A model generated the notes under the pieces. It searched no databases, had not been told where the DNA came from, and worked only from the letters and a program-made list of their open reading frames with translations. The position numbers and the translations under genes are program-made. From Escarpia spicata (lineage: Eukaryota; Annelida; Polychaeta; Sabellida; Siboglinidae), in assembly GCA_963995525.1 (NCBI GenBank), contig OZ023207.1, forward strand, positions 33,428,681-33,492,680: a stretch of DNA of 64,000 nt. Reading direction: 5' to 3'. Shown piece after piece: positions 51,375 through 63,389 of the stretch (position 1 is the first letter of the stretch; each line of letters begins with the position of its first letter).

Positions 51375-51488
51375 CTGAAGAACACTGCGGATCTGTGTAG
51401 CCAAGCGCACACAAACAGGTGTACGAGTCGACTGCATCCTCGCATGTCCCACCGTTCAGGCAAGGCTTGCTTTGGCATTCATCAACAT
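51375..51488 (-). CDS. EGF2 exon, U15
   Basis: The protein is identical to the U1 EGF2. Confidence 0.88.
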
Positions 51489-51795
51489 CTACACATCGAC
51501 GAAAGGAGCAATGCATCAAAGAATCTATTATCATCAATGAATTGGCAAGTATTTGATTGCTATAGCTTAAATTAATCTTATACATTTCATTCAATCAATC
51601 AATCTGTCGACCAGACCGTAAATAGGAAGTTTATTTCCACAACCAAATAGTATAATATTTCTAAATACAGCACAATTTATTGGAAGTACAAAAATACATA
51701 ATTAATCAATAGTGTGATGGAAAGAGGAAGAGCATCATAATCACATTAATGAATTGTTCATATCCATTGATGCAGGGCTTAAGATATACACTTAC

Positions 51796-51915
51796 CAAAA
51801 TTGCAATCATTTCCTTTGTAACCCGCAGGGCACAGACACCTGTAGATAGAGCCGTCATTATCGCCTAAACATGTTCCGCCGTTTTCGCAACGTTTCGTTT
51901 TGCACAAACCTACAC
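51796..51915 (-). CDS. EGF1 exon, U15, Gly1 variant
   Basis: The first exon base is changed (base 51915), so the split codon becomes Gly instead of Asp: GVGLC instead of DVGLC. The base also forms position +1 of the acceptor (CAG/G), a better acceptor match than CAG/A. Confidence 0.85.
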
Positions 51916-52559
51916 CTGAAACAAAAAAGACAGTACACAATAATTATATGAAGACGATCTAGCGCAGGTATGTATCGTGTACAGCAAATATACTATTCCT
52001 GTTTTGAGTTAGGTTTATCAGACGTGTGTCTAATTAAACATACACATAGTATTACACGAGCTATATTACTTCTGCTGCAATTTAGCGAATCCAGGTGTGT
52101 GAAGAACAAATACATCAAGTCAAATCTCGATTTACGGTCGGCTGCATCTATCTAACAATATGCCGCACTAGGACAGTCGAAGTAATGTCCGAAAGAGTAA
52201 CATTTATCAAATTCATTCCTCTGATTCGAATAATAATTACTATACAGTTTATTTGCATAGCGCCCGAATCAACAACCAGATTGCTCTCAGATGCTTCACA
52301 TACAAGTGCACGTAACTATGTAGATTTGTATGATAGATAGGAACAAAAATAATTCTAAAATATATATCATACAATAATAACAAAAACATTCATTACATAA
52401 TTATTAGACCTTCATGTACAAACAATTATAATTGATATGATAAATATTAAACAATATAAAATAAATAAGTAAATTAAAATGTAATAAATTATTTTAAAAT
52501 AATAATAATAATTACATAACATTTAGGTAAGTGCATTTGATAAAGTCCACGTGATCATA

Positions 52560-53820
52560 TCACAGAAACGCTTCTCTAAAAAGGTGTGTTTTAAGAACTG
52601 TTTTGAACTCTGGCTGTGTTTTTGCCATCCTGACACAGTCCGGCAGTCTGTTTCATAGACTTGCTGCAGACAGCAAAACGAGTGACCGTCTGCGAAGGCG
52701 GCACTGACAGTAGCGGCAAAGACACCGATCTCAGTTGCCGATTCGGTTGACGTCGGTTCAGTAACTGCGCGAGATGACTCGGTGCCAGGTCATGCATCAC
52801 AGAGTACGCAAATACAAGCACTATATATGTCTGGCGCACACAGACAGGTAACCAATGCAAGTGCGGCAGCACTGGAGTGACGTGGTCGTACTTCCTCGTA
52901 CAGCACACGAGGTGGGCTGCGCAGTTTTCACACTTTGTTTTACAAGCATCGTCTGCGGTAGGCCATAGAGTAATAAATTTGCATAATCGAGGCGTGAAGT
53001 CACGAGCGCTTGCACCAGGGTTTTGCATGCATCATCAGTGATGCTTCGTCGAATGTGTTCAATGTTGCGAATCTGATTGTAGCACGACTTTGCTATCTGT
53101 GCATCCTGTGCTTCCATAGTTAGAACTCTGTCAAGTATGACTCCAAGGTTGCGTACGGATGACTTCGGCGCAACCCGATGTTCGCCAATTGTCACGGAAA
53201 TATCGGAGGGCAAATCGTTTCGCTGTTTTGAGGTGAGGAAGACGACTGCCTCTGACTTCTGGGTGTGTATCTTAACTAATTTTGTTCAAGCCAATCGATC
53301 ACCTCCGCTACACATTGTTCAATGTTCGTTTTTGCTGCAGTGAGTGGTTTCTCTTGCTCAACTGTCATATAAATTTCCGTGTCATCCGCATAACAATGAT
53401 ACTGCATGCCGTGTCGTGCAACGATGTCGCTCTTAGGTCTTGTGTATAAGCAGCATAATATTGGACCAAGCACAGACACGTGTGGGGCGCTACATTTAAA
53501 AACACAACCAGTCGACGTTGTGCTTTCCACGGCGACTTTCTGATAACGTTCAGTGATATACGAATGCAAATGCCGAGACTGTGATGCCGAACGAATGTTC
53601 CCTTGAATCATAAAGAAATCAATTGTGATTAATTGCTTCAATGCGCTGAACAAATCTAACATCACGAGAACAGTCTTGCACTTTCTATCCAGCGCCGCGG
53701 CGATGTCATTCTTGACTCACAGGAGCGCCGTCTCCGTCGAGTGGCCATGGCGGTAAGCTCATTGAAAAGGATCACGCAATATGTGATCATATCAAGGTGA
53801 TTGTTCAGATCTCAGTACGG
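52560..53820 (-). mobile_element. CR1/L2-like LINE relic, U15
   Basis: Both indels present; His to Gln after the YADD region is shared with U11. Confidence 0.85.
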
Positions 53821-54005
53821 TGTTGATTTAATTAACATTACAGCATCAACCTTTTATTAGCTCATATCATGTGTACAGCGGTGGACTCAACATATTACCT
53901 AGAATATTCAACATTGGCCCGAATGCTGAATGTAGGGTTGCCTGAACATATAATTTGCCAACTGTGACACCTTGCCATTTATACTGACATATAAATTACA
54001 CGTAC

Positions 54006-54233
54006 CCGGAAACAAGCCATGCACAGACGGTTCAGTTGACGATGAAAATAATTCTGTCGATGGTGGCTTTTCTTCAGACGTTGTCTCTCCTCCGGTCGAT
54101 GCTGTTGTAGTTATTGATGTATCAGTTGTAACTGTTGCAGTAGTTGTTGCCGTACTTTTTGTGGTTGCCGTCGTTTTTGGTGATGTTGTCGTTCGTTTTG
54201 TGGTGGTTGTTATTGCCGGTGTACTTGTTGATG
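54006..54233 (-). CDS. Thr/Ser-rich exon, U15
   Basis: Thr36/Asp38, Gly48, plus private changes Thr26 to Lys and Ser39 to Thr. This is the most diverged spacer in the window. Confidence 0.78.
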
Positions 54234-54626
54234 CTGCTTTGATGGCAAGTTTAAACGGTTGTTTTATTAGCACATACATTTATAGTCAATGAATAGAAAG
54301 TGTTTCTCATTTAGATGTTATTTTCACATTCGAACCATGTCATACACGCTATGCGACACACATCTTCTTTCATTCTAGTTTGCATAGCAACCCTATGTAA
54401 AACTTTGCAAAGTCGTCTGTAAGAATTTCATTTGGCGACAATACGTTTTAATGATAAGTCAACAAAGCAAGTGCAACTGTTCCCACACAGCAGTATAAAC
54501 TGCTATATTTAAAAAGCAATGCTCTATTTAAAAATATTACCAAAGACATATAATAAATCAATTGAAAATATATTTCAGAGACATACACTTTATGCCAATC
54601 GCCATAATTACGGAATTTGTTCAAAC

Positions 54627-54743
54627 CTTGTTCACAGTGAAAACCACCAAATCCAGAACTGCCGCAATCACATGTGTAACCGTTAAGTTTATCTACACAT
54701 GTACCACCATTTTCGCATGGATTGCTTCTGCATTCTTTGATTT
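54627..54743 (-). CDS. EGF3 exon, U16
   Basis: The protein is identical to the U1 EGF3. Confidence 0.85.
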
Positions 54744-54985
54744 CTGCAATAGGAAACACAAATTTGATTCATGAAAGAAAGAAATGTACTAATATATAAT
54801 GCAATCGGATTAGGCAGAAAAACATGGTCGTTGAGTAGAGAAGGGCATCATATAGGCAAATACTCATATCGCTAATACACGTTTTCCAGTTTCGTACTTC
54901 AACGCGTGTTTTTAATCTTTACTATATATTTACAATCAACAATGAAAATATCCTATAGCATGTTGACAAGAAAAAGAAACCGCAC

Positions 54986-55099
54986 CTGAAGAACACTGCG
55001 GATCTGTGTAGCCAAGCGCACACAAACAGGTGTACGAGTCGACTGCATCCTCGCATGTCCCACCGTTCAGGCAAGGCTTGCTTTGGCATTCATCAACAT
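54986..55099 (-). CDS. EGF2 exon, U16
   Basis: The protein is identical to the U1 EGF2. Confidence 0.88.
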
Positions 55100-55406
55100 C
55101 TACACATCGACGAAAGGAGCAATGCATCAAAGAATCTATTATCATCAATGAATTGGCAAGTATTTTATTGCTATAGCTTAAATTAATCTTATACATTTCA
55201 TTCAATCAATCAATCTGTCGACCAGACCGTAAATAGGAAGTTTATTTCCCCAACCAAATAGTATAATATTTCTAAATACAGCACAATTTATTGTAAGTAC
55301 AAAAATACATAATTAATCAATAGTGTGATGGAAAGAGGAAGAGCATCATAATCACATTAATGAATTGTTCATATCCATTGATGCAGGGCTTAAGATATAC
55401 ACTTAC

Positions 55407-55526
55407 CAAAATTGCAATCATTTCCTTTGTAACCCGCAGGGCACAGACACCTGTAGATAGAGCCGTCATTATCGCCTAAACATGTTCCGCCGTTTTCGCA
55501 ACGTTTCGTTTTGCACAAACCTACAT
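55407..55526 (-). CDS. EGF1 exon, U16
   Basis: Reads the same as U1 EGF1. Confidence 0.86.
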
Positions 55527-56170
55527 CTGAAACAAAAAAGACAGTACACAATAATTATATGAAGACGATCTAGCGCAGGTATGTATCGTGTACAGCAAAT
55601 ATACTATTCCTGTTTTGAGTTAGGTTTATCAGACGTGTGTCTAATTAAACATACACATAGTATTACACGAGCTATATTACTTCTGCTGCAATTTAGCGAA
55701 TCCATGTGTGTGAAGAACAAATACATCAAGTCAAATCTCAATTTACGGTCGGCTGCATCTATCTAACAATATGCCGCACTAGGACAGTCGAAGTAATGTC
55801 CGAAAGAGTAACATTTATCAAATTCATTCCTCTGATTCGAATAATAATTACTATACAGTTTATTTGCATAGCGCCCGAATCAACAACCAGATTGCTCTCA
55901 GATGCTTCACATACAAGTGCACGTAACTATGTAGATTTGTATGATAGATAGGAACAAAAATAATTCTAAAATATATATCATACAATAATAACAAAAACAT
56001 TAATTACATAATTATTAGACCTTCATGTACAAACAATTATAATTGATATGATAAATATTAAACAATATAAAATAAATAAGTAAATTAAAATGTAATAAAT
56101 TATTTTAAAATAATAATAATAATTACATAACATTTAGGTAAGTGCATTTGATAAAGTCCACGTGATCATA

Positions 56171-57431
56171 TCACAGAAACGCTTCTCTAAAAAGGTGTGT
56201 TTTAAGAACTGTTTTGAACTCTGGCTGTGTTTTTGCCATCCTGACACAGTCCGGCAGTCTGTTTCATAGACTTGCTGCAGACAGCAAAACGAGTGACCGT
56301 CTGCGAAGGCGGCACTGACAGTAGCGGCAAAGACACCGATCTCAGTTGCCGATTCGGTTGACGTCGGTTCAGTAACTGCGCGAGATGACTCGGTGCCAGG
56401 TCATGCATCACAGAGTACGCAAATACAAGCACTATATATGTCTGGCGCACACAGACAGGTAACCAATGCAAGTGCGGCAGCACTGGAGTGACGTGGTCGT
56501 ACTTCCTCGTACAGCACACGAGGTGGGCTGCGCAGTTTTCACACTTTGTTTTACAAGCATCGTCTGCGGTAGGCCATAGAGTAATAAATTTGCATAATCG
56601 AGGCGTGAAGTCACGAGCGCTTGCACCAGGGTTTTGCATGCATCATCAGTGATGCTTCGTCGAATGTGTTCAATGTTGCGAATCTGATTGTAGCACGACT
56701 TTGCTATCTGTGCATCCTGTGCTTCCATAGTAAGAACTCTGTCAAGTATGACTCCAAGGTTGCATACGGATGACTTCGGCGCAACCCGATGTTCGCCAAT
56801 TGTCACGGAAATATCGGAGGGCAAATCGTTTCGCTGTTTTGAGGTGAGGAAGACGACTGCCTCTGACTTCTGGGTGTGTATCATAACTAATTTTGTTCTA
56901 GCCAATCGATCACCTCCGCTACACATTGTTCAATGTTCGTTTTTGCTGCAGTGAGTGGTTTCTCGTGCTCAACTGTCATATAAATTTCCGTGTCATCCGC
57001 ATAACAATGATACTGCATGCCGTGTCGTGCAACGATGTCGCTCTTAGGTCTTGTGTATAAGCAGCATAATATTGGACCAAGCACAGACACGTGTGGGGCG
57101 CTACATTTAAAAACACAACCAGTCGACGTTGTGCTTTCCACGGCGACTTTCTGATAACGTTCAGTGATATACGAATGCAAATGCCGAGACTGTGATGCCG
57201 AACGAATGTTCCCTTGAATCATAAAGTAATCAATTGTGATTAATTGCTTCAATGCGCTGAACAAATCTAACATCACGAGAACAGTCTTGCACTTTCTATC
57301 CAGCGCCGCGGCGATGTCATTCTTGACTCACAGGAGCGCCGTCTCCGTCGAGTGGCCATGGCGGTAAGCTCATTGAAAAGGATCACGCAATATGTGTTCA
57401 TATCAAGGTGATTGTTCAGATCTCAGTACGG
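56171..57431 (-). mobile_element. CR1/L2-like LINE relic, U16
   Basis: Both indels present; shares two private substitutions with U7 (TTCTA near 56896 and AAAGTA near 57225). One Arg to Cys change falls near 56764. Confidence 0.85.
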
Positions 57432-57616
57432 TGTTGATTTAATTAACATTACAGCATCAACCTTTTATTAGCTCATATCATGTGTACAGCGGTGGACTCA
57501 ACATATTACCTAGAATATTCAACATTGGCCCGAATGCTGAATGTAGGGTTGCCTGAACATATAATTTGCCAACTGTGACACCTTGCCATTTATACTGACA
57601 TATAAATTACACGTAC

Positions 57617-57844
57617 CCGGAAACAAGCCATGCACAGACGGTTCAGTTGACGATGAAAATAATTCTGTCGATGGTGGCTTTTCTTCAGACGTTGTCTCTC
57701 CTACGGTCGATGCTGTTGTAGTTATTGATGAATCAGTTGTAACTGTTGCAGTAGTTGTTGCCGTACTTGTTGTGGTTGCCGTCGTTTTTGGTGATGTTGT
57801 CGTTCGTTTTGTGGTGGTTGTTATTGCCGGTGTACTTGTTGATG
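57617..57844 (-). CDS. Thr/Ser-rich exon, U16
   Basis: Thr36/Asp38, Val48. Confidence 0.78.
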
Positions 57845-58237
57845 CTGCTTTGATGGCAAGTTTAAACGGTTGTTTTATTAGCACATACATTTATAGTCAA
57901 TGAATAGAAAGTGTTTCTCATTTAGATGTTATTTTCACATTCGAACCATGTCATACACGCTATGCGACACACATCTTCTTTCATTCTAGTTTGCATAGCA
58001 ACCCTATGTAAAACTTTGCAAAGTCGTCTGTAAGAATTTCATTTGGCGACAATACGTTTTAATGATAAGTCAACAAAGCAAGTGCAACTGTTCCCACACA
58101 GCAGTATAAACTGCTATATTTAAAAAGCAATGTTCTATTTAAAAATATTACCAAAGACATATAATAAATCAATTGAAAATATATTTCAGAGACATACACT
58201 TTATGCCAATCGCCATAATTACGGAATTTGTTCAAAC

Positions 58238-58354
58238 CTTGTTCACAGTGAAAACCACCAAATCCAGAACTGCCGCAATCACATGTGTAACCGTTAAGTT
58301 TATCTACACATGTACCACCATTTTCGCATGGATTGCTTCTGCATTCTTTGATTT
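58238..58354 (-). CDS. EGF3 exon, U17
   Basis: The protein is identical to the U1 EGF3. Confidence 0.85.
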
Positions 58355-58596
58355 CTGCAATAGGAAACACAAATTTGATTCATGAAAGAAAGAAATGTAC
58401 TAATATATAATGCAATCGGATTAGGCAGAAAAACATGGTCGTTGAGTAGAGAAGGGCATCATATAGGCAAATACTCATATCGCTAATACACGTTTTCCAG
58501 TTTCGTACTTCAACGCGTGTTTTTAATCTTTACTATATATTTACAATCAACAATGAAAATATCCTATTGCATGTTGACAAGAAAAAGAAACCGCAC

Positions 58597-58710
58597 CTGA
58601 AGAACACTGCGGATCTGTGTAGCCAAGCGCACACAAACAGGTGTACGAGTCGACTGCATCCTCGCATGTCCCACCGTTCAGGCAAGGCTTGCTTTGGCAT
58701 TCATCAACAT
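58597..58710 (-). CDS. EGF2 exon, U17
   Basis: The protein is identical to the U1 EGF2. Confidence 0.88.
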
Positions 58711-59017
58711 CTACACATCGACGAAAGGAGCAATGCATCAAAGAATCTATTATCATCAATGAATTGGCAAGTATTTTATTGCTATAGCTTAAATTAATCT
58801 TATACATTTCATTCAATCAATCAATCTGTCGACCAGACCGTAAATAGGAAGTTTATTTCCACAACCAAATAGTATAATATTTCTAAATACAGCACAATTT
58901 ATTGGAAGTACAAAAATACATAATTAATCAATAGTGTGATGGAAAGAGGAAGAGCAACATAATCACATTAATGAATTGTTCATATCCATTGATGCAGGGC
59001 TTAAGATATACACTTAC

Positions 59018-59137
59018 CAAAATTGCAATCATTTCCTTTGTAACCCGCAGGGCACAGACACCTGTAGATAGAGCCGTCATTATCGCCTAAACATGTTCCG
59101 CCGTTTTCGCAACGTTTCGTTTTGCACAAACCTACAT
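59018..59137 (-). CDS. EGF1 exon, U17
   Basis: Reads the same as U1 EGF1. Confidence 0.86.
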
Positions 59138-59781
59138 CTGAAACAAAAAAGACAGTACACAATAATTATATGAAGACGATCTAGCGCAGGTATGTATCGT
59201 GTACAGCAAATATACTATTCCTGTTTTGAGTTAGGTTTATCAGACGTGTGTCTAATTAAACATACACATAGTATTACACGAGCTATATTACTTCTGCTGC
59301 AATTTAGCGAATCCAAGTGTGTGAAGAACAAATACATCAAGTCAAATCTCGATTTACGGTCGGATGCATCTATCTAACAATATGCCGCACTAGGACAGTC
59401 GAAGTAATGTCCGAAAGAGTAACATTTATCAAATTCATTGCTCTGATTCGAATAATAATTACTATACAGTTTATTTGCATAGCGCCCGAATCAACAACCA
59501 GATTGCTCTCAGATGCTTCACATACAAGTGCACGTAACTATGTAGATTTGTATGATATATAGGAACAAAAATAATTCTAAAATATATATCATACAATAAT
59601 AACAAAAACATTCATTACATAATTATTAGACCTTCATGTACAAACAATTATAATTGATATGATAAATATTAAACAATATAAAATAAATAAGTAAATTAAA
59701 ATGTAATAAATTATTTTAAAATAATAATAATAATTACATAACATTTAGGTAAGTGCATTTGATAAAGTCCACGTGATCATA

Positions 59782-61039
59782 TCACAGAAACGCTTCTCTA
59801 AAAAGGTGTGTTTTAAGAACTGTTTTGAAATCTGGCTGTGTTTTTGCCATCCTGACACAGTCCGGCAGTCTGTTTCATAGACTTGCTGCAGACAGCAAAA
59901 CGAGTGACCGTCTGCGAAGGCGGCACTGACAGTAGCGGCAAAGACACCGATCTCAGTTGCCGATTCGGTTGACGTCGGTTCAGTAACTGCGCGAGATGAC
60001 TCGGTGCCAGGTCATGCATCACAGAGTACGCAAATACAAGCACTAATGTCTGGCGCACACAGACAGGTAACCAATGCAAGTGCGGCAGCACTGGAGTGAC
60101 GTGGTCGTACTTCCTCGTACAGCACACGAGGTGGGCTGCGCAGTTTTCACACTTTGTTTTACAAGCATCGTCTGCGGTAGGCCATAGAGTAATAAATTTG
60201 CATAATCGAGGCGTGAAGTCACGAGCGCTTGCACCAGGGTTTTGCATGCATCATCAGTGATGCTTCGTCGAATGTGTTCAATGTTGCGAATCTGATTGTA
60301 GCACGACTTTGCTATCTGTGCATCCTGTGCTTCCATATTTAGAACTCTGTCAAGTATGACTCCAAGGTTGCGTACGGATGACTTCGGCGCAACCCGATGT
60401 TCGCCAATTGTCACGGAAATATCGGAGGGCAAATCGTTTCGCTGTTTTGAGGTGAGGAAGACGACTGCCTCTGACTTCTGGGTGTGTATCATAACAAATT
60501 TTGTTCAAGCCAATCGATCACCTCCGCTACACATTGTTCAATGTTCGTTTTTGCTGCAGTGAGTGGTTTCTCGTGCTCAACTGTCATATAAATTTCCGTG
60601 TCATCCGCATAACAATGATACTGCATGCCGTGTCGTGCAACGATGTCGCTCTTAGGTCTTGTGTATAAGCAGCATAATATTGGACCAAGCACAGACACGT
60701 GTGGGGCGCTACATTTAAAAACACAACCAGTCGACGTTGTGCTTTCCACGGCGACTTTCTGATAACGTTCAGTGATATACGAATGCAAATGCCGAGACTG
60801 TGATGCCGAACGAATGTTTCCTTGAATCATAAAGAAATCAATTGTGATTAATTGCTTCAATGCGCTGAACAAATCTAACATCACGAGAACAGTCTTGCAC
60901 TTTCTATCCAGCGCCGCGGCGATGTCATTCTTGACTCACAGGAGCGCCGTCTCCGTCGAGTGGCCATGGCGGTAAGCTCATTGAAAAGGATCACGCAATA
61001 TGTGTTCATATCAAGGTGATTGTTCAGATCTCAGTACGG
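59782..61039 (-). mobile_element. CR1/L2-like LINE relic, U17
   Basis: Extra TA, no 3-bp insertion. It belongs with U10-U12 by its substitutions, and the stop after LEQN is replaced so that segment runs two residues further. Confidence 0.85.
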
Positions 61040-61224
61040 TGTTGATTTAATTAACATTACAGCATCAACCTTTTATTAGCTCATATCATGTGTACAGCGG
61101 TGGACTCAACATATTACCTAGAATATTCAACATTGGCCCGAATGCTGAATGTAGGGTTGCCTGAACATATAATTTGCCAACTGTGACACCTTGCCATTTA
61201 TACTGACATATAAATTACACGTAC

Positions 61225-61452
61225 CCGGAAACAAGCCATGCACAGACGGTTCAGTTGACGATGAAAATAATTCTGTCGATGGTGGCTTTTCTTCAGACGT
61301 TGTCTCTCCTACGGTCGATGCTGTTGTAGTTATTGATGAATCAGTTGTAACTGTTGCAGTAGTTGTTGCCGTACTTGTTGTGGTTGCCGTCGTTTTTGGT
61401 GATGTTGTCGTTCGTTTTGTGGTGGTTGTTATTGCCGGTGTACTTGTTGATG
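61225..61452 (-). CDS. Thr/Ser-rich exon, U17
   Basis: Thr36/Asp38, Val48. This is the rightmost spacer exon in the window. Confidence 0.78.
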
Positions 61453-61845
61453 CTGCTTTGATGGCAAGTTTAAACGGTTGTTTTATTAGCACATACATTT
61501 ATAGTCAATGAATAGAAAGTGTTTCTCATTTAGATGTTATTTTCACATTCGAACCATGTCATACACGCTATGCGACACACATCTTCTTTCATTCTAGTTT
61601 GCATAGCAACCCTATGTAAAACTTTGCAAAGTCGTCTGTAAGAATTTCATTTGGCGACAATACGTTTTAATGATAAGTCAACAAAGCAAGTGCAACTGTT
61701 CCCACACAGCAGTATAAACTGCTATATTTAAAAAGCAATGCTCTATTTAAAAATATTACCAAAGACATATAATAAATCAATTGAAAATATATTTCAGAGA
61801 CATACACTTTATGCCAATCGCCATAATTACGGAATTTGTTCAAAC

Positions 61846-61962
61846 CTTGTTCACAGTGAAAACCACCAAATCCAGAACTGCCGCAATCACATGTGTAACC
61901 GTTAAGTTTATCTACACATGTACCACCATTTTCGCATGGATTGCTTCTGCATTCTTTGATTT
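61846..61962 (-). CDS. EGF3 exon, U18
   Basis: The protein is identical to the U1 EGF3. Confidence 0.85.
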
Positions 61963-62204
61963 CTGCAATAGGAAACACAAATTTGATTCATGAAAGAAAG
62001 AAATGTACTAATATATAATGCAATCGGATTAGGCAGAAAAACATGGTCGTTGAGTAGAGAAGGGCATCATATAGGCAAATACTCATATCGCTAATACACG
62101 TTTTCCAGTTTCGTACTTCAACGCGTGTTTTTAATCTTTACTATATATTTACAATCAACAATGAAAATATCCTATAGCATGTTGACAAGAAAAAGAAACC
62201 GCAC

Positions 62205-62318
62205 CTGAAGAACACTGCGGATCTGTGTAGCCAAGCGCACACAAACAGGTGTACGAGTCGACTGCATCCTCGCATGTCCCACCGTTCAGGCAAGGCTTGC
62301 TTTGGCATTCATCAACAT
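62205..62318 (-). CDS. EGF2 exon, U18
   Basis: The protein is identical to the U1 EGF2. Confidence 0.88.
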
Positions 62319-62625
62319 CTACACATCGACGAAAGGAGCAATGCATCAAAGAATCTATTATCATCAATGAATTGGCAAGTATTTTATTGCTATAGCTTAA
62401 ATTAATCTTATACATTTCATTCAATCAATCAATCTGTCGACCAGACCGTAAATAGGAAGTTTATTTCCACAACCAAATAGTATAATATTTCTAAATACAG
62501 CACAATTTATTGGAAGTACAAAAATACATAATTAATCAATAGTGTGATGGAAAGAGGAAGAGCAACATAATCACATTAATGAATTGTTCATATCCATTGA
62601 TGCAGGGCTTAAGATATACACTTAC

Positions 62626-62745
62626 CAAAATTGCAATCATTTCCTTTGTAACCCGCAGGGCACAGACACCTGTAGATAGAGCCGTCATTATCGCCTAAAC
62701 ATGTTCCGCCGTTTTCGCAACGTTTCGTTTTGCACAAACCTACAT
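62626..62745 (-). CDS. EGF1 exon, U18
   Basis: Reads the same as U1 EGF1. Its Thr-rich partner exon should lie at about 64.8 kb, outside the window. Confidence 0.86.
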
Positions 62746-63389
62746 CTGAAACAAAAAAGACAGTACACAATAATTATATGAAGACGATCTAGCGCAGGTA
62801 TGTATCGTGTACAGCAAATATACTATTCCTGTTTTGAGTTAGGTTTATCAGACGTGTGTCTAATTAAACATACACATAGTATTACACGAGCTATATTACT
62901 TCTGCTGCAATTTAGCGAATCCAAGTGTGTGAAGAACAAATACATCAAGTCAAATCTCGATTTACGGTCGGCTGCATCTATCTAACAATATGCCGCACTA
63001 GGACAGTCGAAGTAATGTCCGAAAGAGTAACATTTATCAAATTCATTCCTCTGATTCGAATAATAATTACTATACAGTTTATTTGCATAGCGCCCGAATC
63101 AACAACCAGATTGCTCTCAGATGCTTCACATACAAGTGCACGTAACTATGTAGATTTGTATGATAGATAGGAACAAAAATAATTCTAAAATATATATCAT
63201 ACAATAATAACAAAAACATTCATTACATAATTATTAGACCTTCATGTACAAACAATTATAATTGATATGATAAATATTAAACAATATAAAATAAATAAGT
63301 AAATTAAAATGTAATAAATTATTTTAAAATAATAATAATAATTACATAACATTTAGGTAAGTGCATTTGATAAAGTCCACGTGATCATA

